Below, piece by piece: positions 1 through 11,372 of a stretch of DNA of 64,000 nucleotides; the stretch's first letter is position 1, and the number at the start of each line of letters is the position of its first letter. A program made the position numbers and the translations under genes. The notes beneath the pieces were generated by a model. That model worked only from the letters and a program-made list of their open reading frames with translations. It was not told the DNA's origin and did no database searches. This DNA comes from Wuchereria bancrofti (lineage: Eukaryota > Nematoda > Chromadorea > Rhabditida > Onchocercidae). The DNA is taken from contig SSBO01000012.1 in the NCBI GenBank assembly GCA_005281725.1, positions 17,638,343 to 17,702,342 on the forward strand. The letters run 5' to 3'.

Positions 1-159
1 TTACATAAAAATATGATTAGAAGAATTAAAAAAGGAATGTGAATACTTTTAAAGATTTCGTGTTTTAAAAATGCTCGAAAGTTTTTAAAAAAAAATTTCA
101 AAAGAATAGCTAATTTAGCTTTGAAAAGTTCTCATCACTGCGGTAGGCCGTTTTGGCGC

Positions 160-1207
160 AAACAATAAAAATAGTGGCTATAAGAGAGAAAACATCTTAA
201 AACACTAAAAAAACAAAACAAAAAATAAAACCACTGCTATAAATCGGGTTAATTCCAATTTCTGGAATTTTAGGACTGGAATATTTTTCCACACCTTCTT
301 TTTGAACACCAATTATACTACGCAAATCAATTGGAATTTTTTTATTAAAAATGTTCGAGGATGCTAAAATCCCTACTGACTTAAGTAAAAATCTACAAGC
401 TTTTCAAAAAATTTTATTCTTTTTGGGACTGAAATTTTATAAATTTATAGCAATTGAAAATCAAAAAGCTCACCCTAGCTACAGCAAGTTGGTAATCATA
501 TCATTTTTTAGCAAAAACCGTACTACCTTTTTAAGCTAAAGAATGCTCAGCAAATGACTTATGCAACAAATTTTATTCCAATAAACTAAAAAGAGTTAGC
601 TAAACGCAACAGTATACTGCATCCAAAGTATATATGATTCGTTTTTCGCTGATTACGTGCCCAAAAACATGAAATCCTGCCTAAACCATCCTTCCAAAAC
701 GAAAATATCTTTAACAGTTTTTTATTGATACGGAGTTAATACAGGCACGACAAACATCTTTTTATAGCAATTTTTGAAATAATTCTATAAGGGAACACGG
801 TATCTCAGTTTAGAAAAGAACATTTATTATTAACAACGCCACTACGGCTGTTTACTTTGATTCATAAGAAGCAAAAAAATGCTCCGAATCACTCATACGA
901 TAATAATCGGCAACTAGAAATCAATAATTAAATAACATACACAGGATTTAGATGAAGCATCCGTCTCGAATGAATATCCTTCTACGAGAAGATTTTTGTA
1001 AAGAGTTTTAATCAAATCTAATGATGCATCCTGTTTACATTCATTTTCTGACCATTTCCTGATAATCGAACGTGTTTTTTCACCAATTGAACGATTACTC
1101 TGCAAGCATTAAAAATCTGTGCAATAATGTAAGGTTTGTCTCCATATCATTCACGAATATTGACACTTCCAACATGAAACGTTTTACAAGCAGAAATGAA
1201 ACAATCT
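160..1207. repeat. Diverged duplicate of part of the STAM gene (6822-7933)
   Basis: This block aligns along its whole length with 6822-7933, inside the STAM gene, in the same orientation. It shows scattered substitutions and small indels. It starts at the shared AATAGTGGCTATAAGAGAG stretch and ends exactly at the N at 1208. It therefore contains an intronic segment plus one VHS-domain exon. It may be a real partial duplication or an unmerged diverged allele; the N at its edge makes an assembly cause plausible. Confidence 0.9.
949..1102 (-). pseudogene. Orphan duplicate of STAM VHS-domain exon 3
   Basis: On the minus strand this reads [16 protein letters not shown] and continues to FETDASSK, nearly identical to STAM exon 3 at 7667-7825. 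The differences I see are conservative: Gly to Asp after DASL, Ala to Val in LLAEG, and one change near the 3' end. The acceptor (TGCTTGCAG) and the GTATGT donor are both preserved and the frame is open, so the exon is not visibly decayed. No other STAM exon lies nearby, because the CutA gene on the opposite strand separates it from the rest of STAM. It is either a fragment left by duplication or the edge of a second STAM locus lost at the N. Confidence 0.75.
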
Positions 1208-1215
1208 NTACATAT

Positions 1216-2906
1216 TTGTGATAGCGCCACGACACCCACCATCGGAAGCTGTAAACGTATTTGTTATTGTGTTTTCATTTTGAATTGATTTTATAAAATA
1301 AATTCCTTTATTTTCTTAGTTATTTTTAATTTTAAAATGTTCCCTTGTAACCATGTCACTAAGGTAATCAGTCTAAGAGAGGTATTTGTGGTTGATTGGA
1401 AGTCTTTGTATACTCTTTGTTATTATATTTTTCCTTCAGTTCTTAAAAGAAAAAAAAAAACTTGCAGCAGCAAATTTGGCGACTCTCAAAGAAGCTGTGA
1501 ATTTTTCTTCACACAATGCAATTTCCGCTGTGGCATGTCCGTGTTCTAATAAACAAAGTAGGATGCCGTTGAACACGATAACTAGTGTTAAGCTACCACA
1601 GCTGGACATTATCGCACACCAGGTCAGTGTTTCCATATCCATCCTTTTTTGAATTTCCTGTGAAATCAAAAATCCAGAAATCTATGGACGCAAGCTATCA
1701 GTTATGTAGAAGAGGCGCTAGAAGGAAATATAGGTTTTCTTTGAAAGGATACTTGGACCGTTTCTGATTGTTTGACTTAGTTTGTGATTGTTACTCTTCA
1801 AATGCTTTAGAAGTCGGGAAAAATTTCCCGAAGTTTCGGATTTGGTTCTTTGTTTTTTCGTAAGTTTAATTCTTGCTAATTCAAAACTTTCTAAATAGAG
1901 AACTAGAAGACTGTATTTCTTTAAAACTAAACCACAAACTCGCTTTTGTTACGAGAATTTTTTGGACCACAAAAGCAACCACGTCCTTTCAGGTTGAACA
2001 AACACGTTACTGAACTGTTGGTGCTGCCATATCTCAAACTTATGTTTTATGACGTTTAATTTTATGCAGATTTTGCATATCTTCTTGTGTTGTAATAATG
2101 AAGCATTTTTGCCTTGCGTCGTTTTTCTCCGGAATATTTGGCTAGAAATTTTCCTACGAATGTCCTTTTGTTTTGCCTCCACATGGCATCGCAATGTCGA
2201 ATACATGACTCACCTGCTAGATAAATTGCTTTTATCACTATATTTCGTGCACTCTGTTTTTTGTAACCTGTTTTTTTGTTCTTGTAAAAAAGTTTATTTT
2301 CTAATATAATATTTAATTTCATATAGTTTCTGGACACTGCTTAAAGACACTGGTTGATTAAAAGAGGCATGGCAAAACACACGACTTTAATTTTGTAGAA
2401 GTGTTCTTATTTTCGTTTCTAAATTAGAATGTTTGGAAGAAAAGGTAAAGAAACGTTGAGGTAGATACTGCTTCGTATATCAGTTGTCAGAATTTAGTCA
2501 ATAAGGCTTGCATCGTGATCGTTTATGTTTTTTATAACCATTGCTGATTTTTGATGTTATAAACAAATTTGTAGATATCGGTCGTTGATTTCAAGCTGGG
2601 ATAATCCTGAAATCTCGTAAGTTGTTACAAATCGCTGGATTAATTATCGCTGAAGAGGGTAAGTTTAGAAAAGCAAGTTCATCTGACAATTTACGCTGCT
2701 TCCTTTTCTTTTTACACTTTAATATTTGCATGTGTTTTATTACTGCGTCAAAAGTTGATGTACATAATTCACTATTTGGTTTTTCGAGCTGAATTTTGAG
2801 GATTCAGAGCCTCAGTCTTGTGCACAGCTTGCAGGAATAGTAAAGAAGGCCATTACCACTTATCATTGTCGGTTATTGTAGAGCTTGTTTTTTAATATGA
2901 ATAACA
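1216..2906. other. Interval with one weak exon candidate
   Basis: The only coding hint is on the + strand at about 1441-1622. There an acceptor (TTCCTTCAG), an open frame containing LKEKKKLAAANLATLKEAVN, and a CAG|GTCAGT donor fit together. A second open stretch follows near 1675-1760, but its phase does not match cleanly. I do not recognise either piece and cannot join them to CutA. The rest is AT-rich sequence without clear features. Confidence 0.3.
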
Positions 2907-4222
2907 ATGTCTCGCATGGTGATTGCAATTTTCCTGTTTTTCATGGCGTATCAGCTTTTCACGCAACTGATGGCTACTACTCGATCAATAGGTCAAGCTT
3001 TATACTCCGTTGTTTATGTTACTGTTCCAAATTCAACCGTTGCACAACAAATTGCTAGGTACCTTTTTGCTTTTTTAAAGGTAAAGTTTTTGTTTCTAAC
3101 AGAAATAAGTTTATTATTTACTGCATAATCAATCTAAGTTGAAGCATGCAGTCCTATTTATTTCGTTATTTCAGAAACTGAATAAGAAAAATTAATAAAA
3201 AACACCCCTACCGTAGGGCATTCAAAAGCGTCCCTCTCATTGTATGCATTGTTTAATAGGTTATAAATTACATTTTCCATTAGTTCATTTAGCTGTGTCT
3301 TTTAATGCACCATAATGTTTCAGAGAAGTTGTGAAGAGTAAATATGCCGCTTGTGTTAACATCGTGCCAACCATCACTTCAATGTAAGTTCTCATTCTAT
3401 GAGTACTTGGAAAGTTAAAATAACTTCAACCAGATTTTGTAAAATCTTCATTTTGTGCAGAAGAGTGTCCATATATTTTAAAATCGTTTATGCCCACGTA
3501 TATCATGTTTGTAGCAGTTTTTGACAAATTAATGAAAACCCAACACCCTTTAGACTTACTCTTCAGTCGTCGTAAGTCCTGCACTTTATTTTTACTTTTT
3601 TGCATTACTTTCCTATTCATTTATTGGAATTTTTGAGAATCTGTATTCTTTCCCAACTTGTCAGTCACCCTATTTCTGGAGTTCTAGATACGAGTGGGAG
3701 GGCACACTAGAAGAAGATAAAGAATCATTACTTATCATGAAAACAAAATCAACAGCGCTGGATGCCTTAAAAGCGAAAGTGCTCAGCATGCACCCGTACA
3801 AAGTACCTGAATTTATTGCTTTACCGGTGAGCTTGAACACATTATGTTTCCACTTCATCAATATATTAAAAATGATCTAAAACGTTATATCAATCACTGT
3901 GAAAGTTTTGCCTTTGAATACGGTCTTGTTCTGTCCACTTATTGCAGTGTTACTTCCCCGAAGATCTTCTCTCTCAATTAGTCTTTTTACTATAAATTTT
4001 ACGAAAGATAAACCAGAAAGTTCCATTCCGTTCCTTTTTTCACAAAGTAAGGAAAATCAAATCGATAATACTGTGGTAATAGATATTGTCTAATTCCAGG
4101 TGATTCAGGTCAAGTGATCTCTGTCTTTCGAATCAAATCTGACGTATCATTATGTTTTATTTTAGATAGAAAGCGGCAGCGAAAATTATTTAAAGTGGAT
4201 CGATAAGCAAGTCATTTCATGA
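2907..4222 (+). CDS. CutA-family protein (divalent-ion tolerance / CutA1-like), membrane-anchored form
   Basis: Four exons give a 135-residue protein: 2907-3058, 3324-3383, 3688-3826 and 4166-4222. All junctions are GT/AG and the phases close. The N-terminus carries a hydrophobic segment (residues about 3-22), typical of animal CutA1 proteins that are secretory or membrane-anchored. The CutA fold follows: VVYVTVPN, then KYAACVNIVPTITSIYEWEG, then EEDKESLLIMKTKS, then MHPYKVPEFIALP, then NYLKWIDKQV. These are the family's signature blocks, including the AACVN and HPY-x-VPE motifs. CutA proteins form trimers. Bacterial CutA was linked to copper tolerance, and animal CutA1 has been linked to acetylcholinesterase anchoring or processing, but its biochemical role is unsettled. 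The gene stands alone between two minus-strand STAM-related pieces. The ATG at 2907 precedes the hydrophobic segment, and I see no in-frame alternative with better context. Confidence 0.9.
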
Positions 4223-4776
4223 CCATCAGTCAGTGTTGCGGAACACAAAAGAATTTAAGCCCTTAAGGATACTCCATGGAAATTTATTCAAATTTAAATA
4301 CCGGATGTGAAACGAATTGTGCTTAAACTAAATATTTAAGTTTTTTTTTTTTTTCGTAAAGTGAAATCTAGTTACTCAGGTATTTTACGGAATAATCATA
4401 AAGCTTCAAATTCACCTAGCAGCATATCCAGATCACAAATTTCACCACAAAAATTTTTTTGACACACCGTTCTGCATACTGACATGGAATATATTGCCCT
4501 TTGCTCAACATGATACGTGGATTCACAACTAGTACTCGTAAAGTAAACATAGCCATCACTCAATCAAGCAAAAGTATCCCGATACAATGAGACATAATGG
4601 CACAGAAAATTTTGATTTCTTGTCCTTTTTAATGACTGTTTCTTAATTTACCAATAAATTGCCTGCGTCCAAAAGTTGCTAGGTTTTCTATTATGTATAT
4701 AAAAATCTACCTCACCTGTTTCTCTACAAAAATTAGTTAAATATTTGTTTACATGATTTATACATATTTCTTGCAT
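4223..4776. other. Convergent intergenic spacer between CutA and STAM
   Basis: The 3' ends of CutA (+) and STAM (-) face each other here. I see AT-rich sequence with a T-run near 4340 and no coding signal. Confidence 0.5.
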
Positions 4777-7700
4777 CTACATAGGCATATTTTCCGCTGA
4801 AGCAGTGCCCCACTGTCCACTTGGTGGTATTGTGGGTAACGGTGTTATTTCCGGTACCTGATATCTAAACACTGGTTGTGCTGATGGCTGCTGCATCGAT
4901 ACCTGCAACAACCATATCTTATTTGAAGTAATTTTCAAAACGAAAATGTGCAAAAAAGCAGAATATTTGTCAATTATAAAGTTCATAAGATATATCCTAA
5001 ACTTCACTATGAAGTTTAAACCAAGTAAGAACTCAAGTACCACATCTCACCGAATATCCCGTATATGATCTAAACTTAATCATTAAAGTAAAACCTGGTA
5101 TTGAGCTTGCTCCACGGCTCGATCATACATTGATAACACATCTCTTATTGCAATGTCCACTTGTGCCAAAGCATTATGTTGCCTGTCAATTTCCGCTAAT
5201 CGTGCATCTATTAATGAAGCCTGAAATATTCATCAGTAAACTGGATTAAACAGTAAAAAAAGCTGACATATGAATTCCAAAATTCAAACATTAAAGTTTA
5301 AAATCTAGGACGGAAATAATGCTTGTATGTGCAATCTGAGTACTTGAGCTAGACTTCGCTGTTCCAGATCAGCAAGTTCGGGTGGATCTGGTCTTTCTCC
5401 TGTTGGGTCGCAGTCTTCGAGTATACGGAGACATTCTTCCAGCACCGTTTTATCAATTCTGGCTACAGAAACCTAAATAAACCGGAAAATTCGTAATCAA
5501 GGCATATTAATATTTCTATGTCCCTGTAGCAGTTTATTCAAAAAGTCACGAGATAGGAAATTCTTCATTTCAAGGGCATTTCACTTAATGTCACGAACAG
5601 ACCACAATTACTTAAATAAAAATTAAAATAGCAACACATAAAATAAACGTAACATTGCCAATAACAGTTATTACTAGTTGGCTATGATGATATAAAAAAC
5701 TCACAGCTAGAGAAACTGCCTTTTCTTTGGCCAATGGTTCACTTTCTTCAGGTAATAAATCGGATGTCACAAAGCTTGCTGGAAACAGACCTTCTCCACG
5801 ATGCGACCTACCTCTCCACCAATTCAAATCACTGTCGTCTATAACGGTAATAATATCGCCCGTTGAAAATGTAAGTTCGTTATCTTCAACAGCTTCAAAA
5901 TCGTACAGTGCTCGTACATCGCGTTCTAATCTGGAATTCATGAAAAAAATTAGATACTCATAACTGTTATGAAAGCTTGAAACCACTCAGTAAAATAAAC
6001 CCACACAAAGCCTAATTTTAGCGTTATAATATAGTAGCATCTGTCAGAAGACAGCTTACGTTTTCCCTATCAAGAAGAGCAGATAATACCGTGATTTTGT
6101 TGCTGTTGGATTTTATATAACTACAGCAAGAAAAAGAATGCCAAGAAAGATACTAGCTCGACTTGATATCAAAAACTGCAAATGAATCATTACTGATCCA
6201 AATACTCATGTAAGTTATATTTATAATACAGTAACCATCATCTATTCAGACATTTTCAAACAAAGATAATAAGCAAGAAATTTACTTTGGTGTAGATGAA
6301 TGTGCAGCTGCGCCTGTTACTGGTGAATAAACAGAGGATACACGGTCATTTCGTATCGATGTCTCTTGCAATGATTTTGCTATAGCTAGAACTAATGCTT
6401 CTTCTTCCTCTGCGCTTCGCACAGCATTCGAATCAGTGTTTACGGACTGCAAACTTCATCAGTGTAAAACTAATCGGCCTCAATTTAATAATTAAAATTA
6501 TTACATCCAGTTGGGCGTTACACTGACATGTATTTTGGATGTGACATTTATAACCTTGCTGCAGTTATTAATACTTACCCAAGACAAAAATTAATACTCA
6601 AATTAATACCCAAGTCCATAAAGTAAACAGTACTATATTTTACATAAGAAATATGGTGTTTTTCTCATCATTGTGGTAGCAGTTTCAAAGAGTTTTTTTC
6701 TGAGCTAAATTATGCTATTATGATTTAATCGTAACTGGATCATTACAGCCAAATAATGCAAACATACAGGGAACTTAAAAAACATTTTTTCATACTTGCT
6801 GTCTTTTCTCGGCCAAACAGCAAAAATAGTGGCTATAAGAGAGAAAAGATCTTAAACCACTAAAAAAACAAAACAGAAAATAAAACCACTATTACAACCA
6901 CTAGTTCCAAATAAGGTCAAGTTCAATTTCTGGGATTTTAAAACTGGAATATTTTTTCCATACCTCCTTTTTGAAAACTAATTATACTATGCAAATTAAT
7001 TGGGATTTTTTTATTAAAAAAGTTCGAGGCTGCTAAAATCCCCTGCTGACTTAAGTAAAAATCTAAAACACTCTTCAAAAAATTTTATTCTTTTCGGGAC
7101 TGAAATTTTATAAATTTATAGCAACTGAAAACCAAGAAGCTCACCCTAGCTATAGCAAGTTGGTAATCATTTCACTTTTTTCAATTTTTTTTTAGCAAAA
7201 ACCGTACTATCTTTTTAATCCGAGCTAATGCCCAGCAAATGATTTATATAACAAACTTTTATTTGCAATAAACTAAAAAGAGTCAGCTAAACGCAACAAG
7301 AGGTATACTGCATTCAAAGTATATATGATTCGCTTTTCGCTGATTACGTGCCCAAAAACATGAAATCCCGCCTAAACCATTCCCTCAAAACGAAAATGAT
7401 ATCTTCAATAGTTTTTTATTGATATGTGGAGTTAATACAGGCAAGACAAACACCTATTTTTTATGGAGATTTTTGAAATCTCACCACTTGAAATAATTCC
7501 ATAAGGGAACACGGTATCTCAGTTTAGAAAAGAACATTTATTATTAACAACGCCACCACGGCTGTTTACTTTGATTCATAAGCAAAAAAAAAAAAAACAT
7601 TTTGATGCTCCGAATCACTCATACGGTAATAATCGACAGCTAGAAATCAATAATTAAATAACATACACAGAATTTAGATGAAGCATCCGTTTCGAACGAA

Positions 7701-8515
7701 TATCCTTCTGCGAGAAGATTTTTGTAAAGAGTTTTAATCAAACCTAATGACGCATCCTGTTTACATTCATTTTCTGACCATTTCCTGATAATCGAACGTG
7801 TTTTTTCACCAATTGAACGATTACTCTGTAAGCATTAAAAATCTGTGCAATGATATAAGGCTTATCTTCATATCATTCACGAATATTGATACTTCTAATA
7901 AGAAACGTTTTACAAGCAGAAATGAAACAATCTGCAGCGAACTCGATGACATGATAGTGATAGATATCAACTTTATCTCATATCTATGAAATGTTCCCAA
8001 CTAACATGTGTAGCTTTGAAACTTAATTCTTGCGAGAATTCGCGCGATGAAACTTCACGCCTGAATGCGACCCCGCAGTTACTCCACAAGGAATCCAACA
8101 AAGACAACGCTAGCAAAACAACATGTGGATCACGATGATTTAATCTTTTCTTCACGGACAGTAAACACAATTTGGCTCCTAAAACCATTTTAGCTGTTTA
8201 CCTGCAGTCCACAAATCTGGATAAGCTATAATAGGCTATAAGGTACGGAGATATCCTACGGGAAAGTCCGGTACAAACTGCAGTTTGGATTACGTATTTG
8301 CCAATTTTTAAAAAGCTTATCATAATTAGCCTAATAACTGTTGCATAATTGGGAACTTCAAGTAAGGAATGTGAATGAACACCTTTATTTTGATCAGCAA
8401 TAACTCGATCACATATGTCAAGAATCAATGTCCAATTCTCGGTGGTGCAAGTTTCGGCAGTGACCTTCTCAACAGTCTCATCGTAAGGTGATGGTGCTTC
8501 GCCAAAAATTGGCAT
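4777..8515 (-). CDS. stam-1: Signal-transducing adaptor molecule (STAM), ESCRT-0 subunit
   Basis: Eight exons close in frame to a 410-residue protein: 8515-8383, 8178-8006, 7825-7667, 6446-6286, 5930-5705, 5472-5344, 5220-5095 and 4902-4777. Exons 1-3 encode a VHS domain, beginning [17 protein letters not shown] and including [20 protein letters not shown]. Exon 4 encodes a ubiquitin-interacting motif, [16 protein letters not shown]. Exon 5 encodes an SH3 domain with [20 protein letters not shown] and GLFPASFVT. Exons 6-7 encode the GAT-like helical region ([23 protein letters not shown]). This VHS-UIM-SH3-GAT order is diagnostic for STAM, the partner of HGRS-1/HRS in ESCRT-0, which sorts ubiquitinated cargo on early endosomes. 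The length is slightly under that of typical animal STAMs because the tail is short. A TTTTTAG acceptor lies a few bases before the ATG, suggesting trans-splicing. Part of the gene is duplicated at 160-1207. Confidence 0.95.
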
Positions 8516-10932
8516 CGCAAGACCTAAAAATAAGTGACATCAAGTTTTCGGCTAAACTGATACAACTGTTGTCAGAAAATGATGGAAAAAAGTCCATTGT
8601 CGAAAAAACTGAAGCAAATGTCCAAACTAGGAAAGAAAAATAGTCAGCATCGTTTGTGTTGATATAATTTGAAATCATATAATTTGAAATTCAGAAAATG
8701 TAAATCATACGTGAAAAACTGAAAAGTAAGCACTTAATGGATAACTTCAGTTGATATTACTACTATCATAACAAATTTTTTAATGGAAATAATTGATTTT
8801 AAGCTGCTGGAAAACTCTCGCAAAAGTTTGCCTACAGAAAAATTTCTGGTGAGAGAGCACTGACTATGCAGATTATACGAGTAACAAACTGGTCATGAAA
8901 TTTTCAATGATTCAGTTTGGATGCTTTGGTATGTGCAGAGATTCTGCTCAGTGAGTTCCCGAGATTCGAGAACAACAATTAACACATATTAGACAACTAA
9001 CATACATAATAATAAATTACTTTTACAAGTGAAATGTATAGTCCAATAATTTAAAACTATTGTTGATTTTAGACCTGAAATTGTATCACGCGATACTCGG
9101 ACAAGTCTCTGGGCTCTTGCAGCCACGAGTTGCGATTTTATGGCTTATTAAAGTAGGTAGACCCTTTCTAGCACGGTTAGTTATACGGAAATGAAGTCAG
9201 TCCCAGACAACAACGCCTATTTACACAAGGAAATTGATCCAACAAAATCTCATGGAAACACATACCATGGCGCTTAAAGTTCGGACAACCATTGCGGGCA
9301 AAAGTCGGACGTCTAGTGGAAACGATAATGAAACTGTGAAAGTGGTAGAGGGTTCCGATTCGGGGAGAGGGATGGAGTTTTAAAGTGTCGTTAACTCTTG
9401 ATTCTTAAGGCATTGAAGTAATTGTATTTCCTTAAAAGATTAGGGAGAAGGACGGTTAATCATGTTACATTTGGCCGTTAGGTATTTGGTTTGCAAATTC
9501 AACTTTTGATCACATACCACTTCTCATGAAAATAGATAACAAACATTTCTGATAATTCTGCTTTCGCTTCAAATTTTTGGTAATAAATTTAAAAATCAAT
9601 GAAAATTGGAGCAAATTCTTTGCAACGTTGAATTGGACGCAATTAAATAACAAGCACATTTTAAAACGAACAATGTTTCTTCCTTAGTAACAATTCGCTT
9701 GCGGAATAGTTACTCACTGATTTAATTATTAATTTCCTAAAAACGATGAAGTATGTGTTGCTGTCTACACATAAATAATTTTTTACTTAATAACAGATCG
9801 AAATCTGTAATATTAAGATTTAACAACTTCAGACCGTCAACGAAAAACAAATAGGTTAGCGGTTGGGTAGATAAATGAATGGGGGTGTAAATAGGAAATG
9901 GTAAACAATGAAATAATCATTACTTATAACTATTAATGTATAAATAATAATTAATTATATAAATAATCATTAACAATCATTACTAATTTTTAGATTAGAG
10001 GATATTATCTTAAGATGATCTTAGATCAAGATAGTTCGATCAACCAAGATGACGATTTTCACACTGTAGGATAATTGGTAATAAAGTCTGTAGTGTCGCG
10101 AAATTTTAGTATCGCGAAACTCTAAAATACCATAATAAAAACATAAATGGAAGTAAAAAAATATTAGGGTAAGAAATATGGTCCATGAACCCTTCGCAAA
10201 TGATGCTTATACATAAACTCTTCATGCTTATACTATAAACTCTTTACACATTGTTTCCAATAATGTTTAGCTTAAACTGTTTCTAATCTTATGCTTCTGC
10301 CGTAAATCCTTTATACATCGTTTCCTACTTGATATTTGAATCTTAAATTAGTTCCTCCTTCTTTTGTGATTATCTTTGAAGCCTATATGGCAAAACAATT
10401 GTGGTTAACCACAAAGGATCTCCTCGGTTTGTAATTTTTTCGACTTGTACCTCAATCTTTATAAATTTTGTTATACTGTTGCTTTCTGTTAATAAAGGAA
10501 ATATTATATTCCTGTGTTGCTCCCCATATATATATATATATTTATTTATTTATTTATATATCAAACAAATCTCCCCGAGATCAGCAAACCTTTCCCAAAT
10601 AATATTTTTTTCTACTATATGTAGTGCTAAAAATTTCTTACGATATAAGACCTGTTAGACAGGGTCTACTTTTCTAGATCTACATTTTTTTTAGTTTAGC
10701 AGGGTCTAATTTTTTTCTTAGTTTTCTTTTTTTTTGCTTTTTAATTACATTTATCATTTATACATTTTGAATATTATGTGACAAAAGCAATAACAGTAAC
10801 TTTTAAAGAGAGTTTATGATTTCAATTTTTGAGATATGTATAGATTAATAAATATAATTGTCGTCCCTCTTGGAATAACAAAATATAAAATAAATTTTTT
10901 GGCGCTTCTTTCTATACCTAGTATTTATATAA
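8516..10932. other. Gene-free interval upstream of STAM
   Basis: No open frame here has splice context or a recognisable product. It is AT-rich, with a short (AT)n / (TTTA)n tract at about 10527-10560. Confidence 0.5.
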
Positions 10933-11372
10933 GTTGGACATTATCAGCAAAACCGAATTTTAACAATATATCGAAATAAAATTTTATTAAATCCAAGGGA
11001 CTAAAGATTGTTTTCATTGAATATTCCTTAGACAGATATAAAACTGTTTCAAAATTGCACATCATGTAAGCAATCATTTATCCACCACTAATCTTCTAAC
11101 TGTGGCTGAGTTCACCTTTGTCTGGAATGTTACAGTTAAAACAAAGAATGTGGTGCACTGTTTGATGTTGAAAATGTTTGTTATTTCAGACTAAATCTAT
11201 ATGCAATTTGGAAGTATTGTAGAGGTTTTTTAATTTTCTATGAACAACTGACATAATGTTAAACTTAACTCTTACTAATAATGTGCTTATTGCAAGCCAA
11301 CCCTCACTATGTAAAGATTTAAACCCTTTGTATGGGTCAATTTTGACGAACAGTAAGCTGCAATTCAACTCA
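10933..11372. repeat. Dispersed repeat, copy 1 (copy 2 at 58322-58830)
   Basis: This segment aligns with 58322-58830 over nearly its whole length in the same orientation, with many substitutions and indels. Shared landmarks are CCGAATT, GTCGAAATAAAATT-type sequence, GGACTAAAGATTGT, ATATAAAACTGTTTCAAAAT, AACAAAGAAT, TTGTAGAGG and AGCAAGCTACAATTC-type sequence near the end. No protein of a transposase or reverse transcriptase is visible, so it looks like a short non-autonomous or decayed element. Confidence 0.8.

Noticed and set aside
6570..6620. TTACCCAAG and TACCCAAG strings considered as further SL1 relics
   Set aside because: They match fewer than ten bases of the leader core and lie inside a STAM intron.
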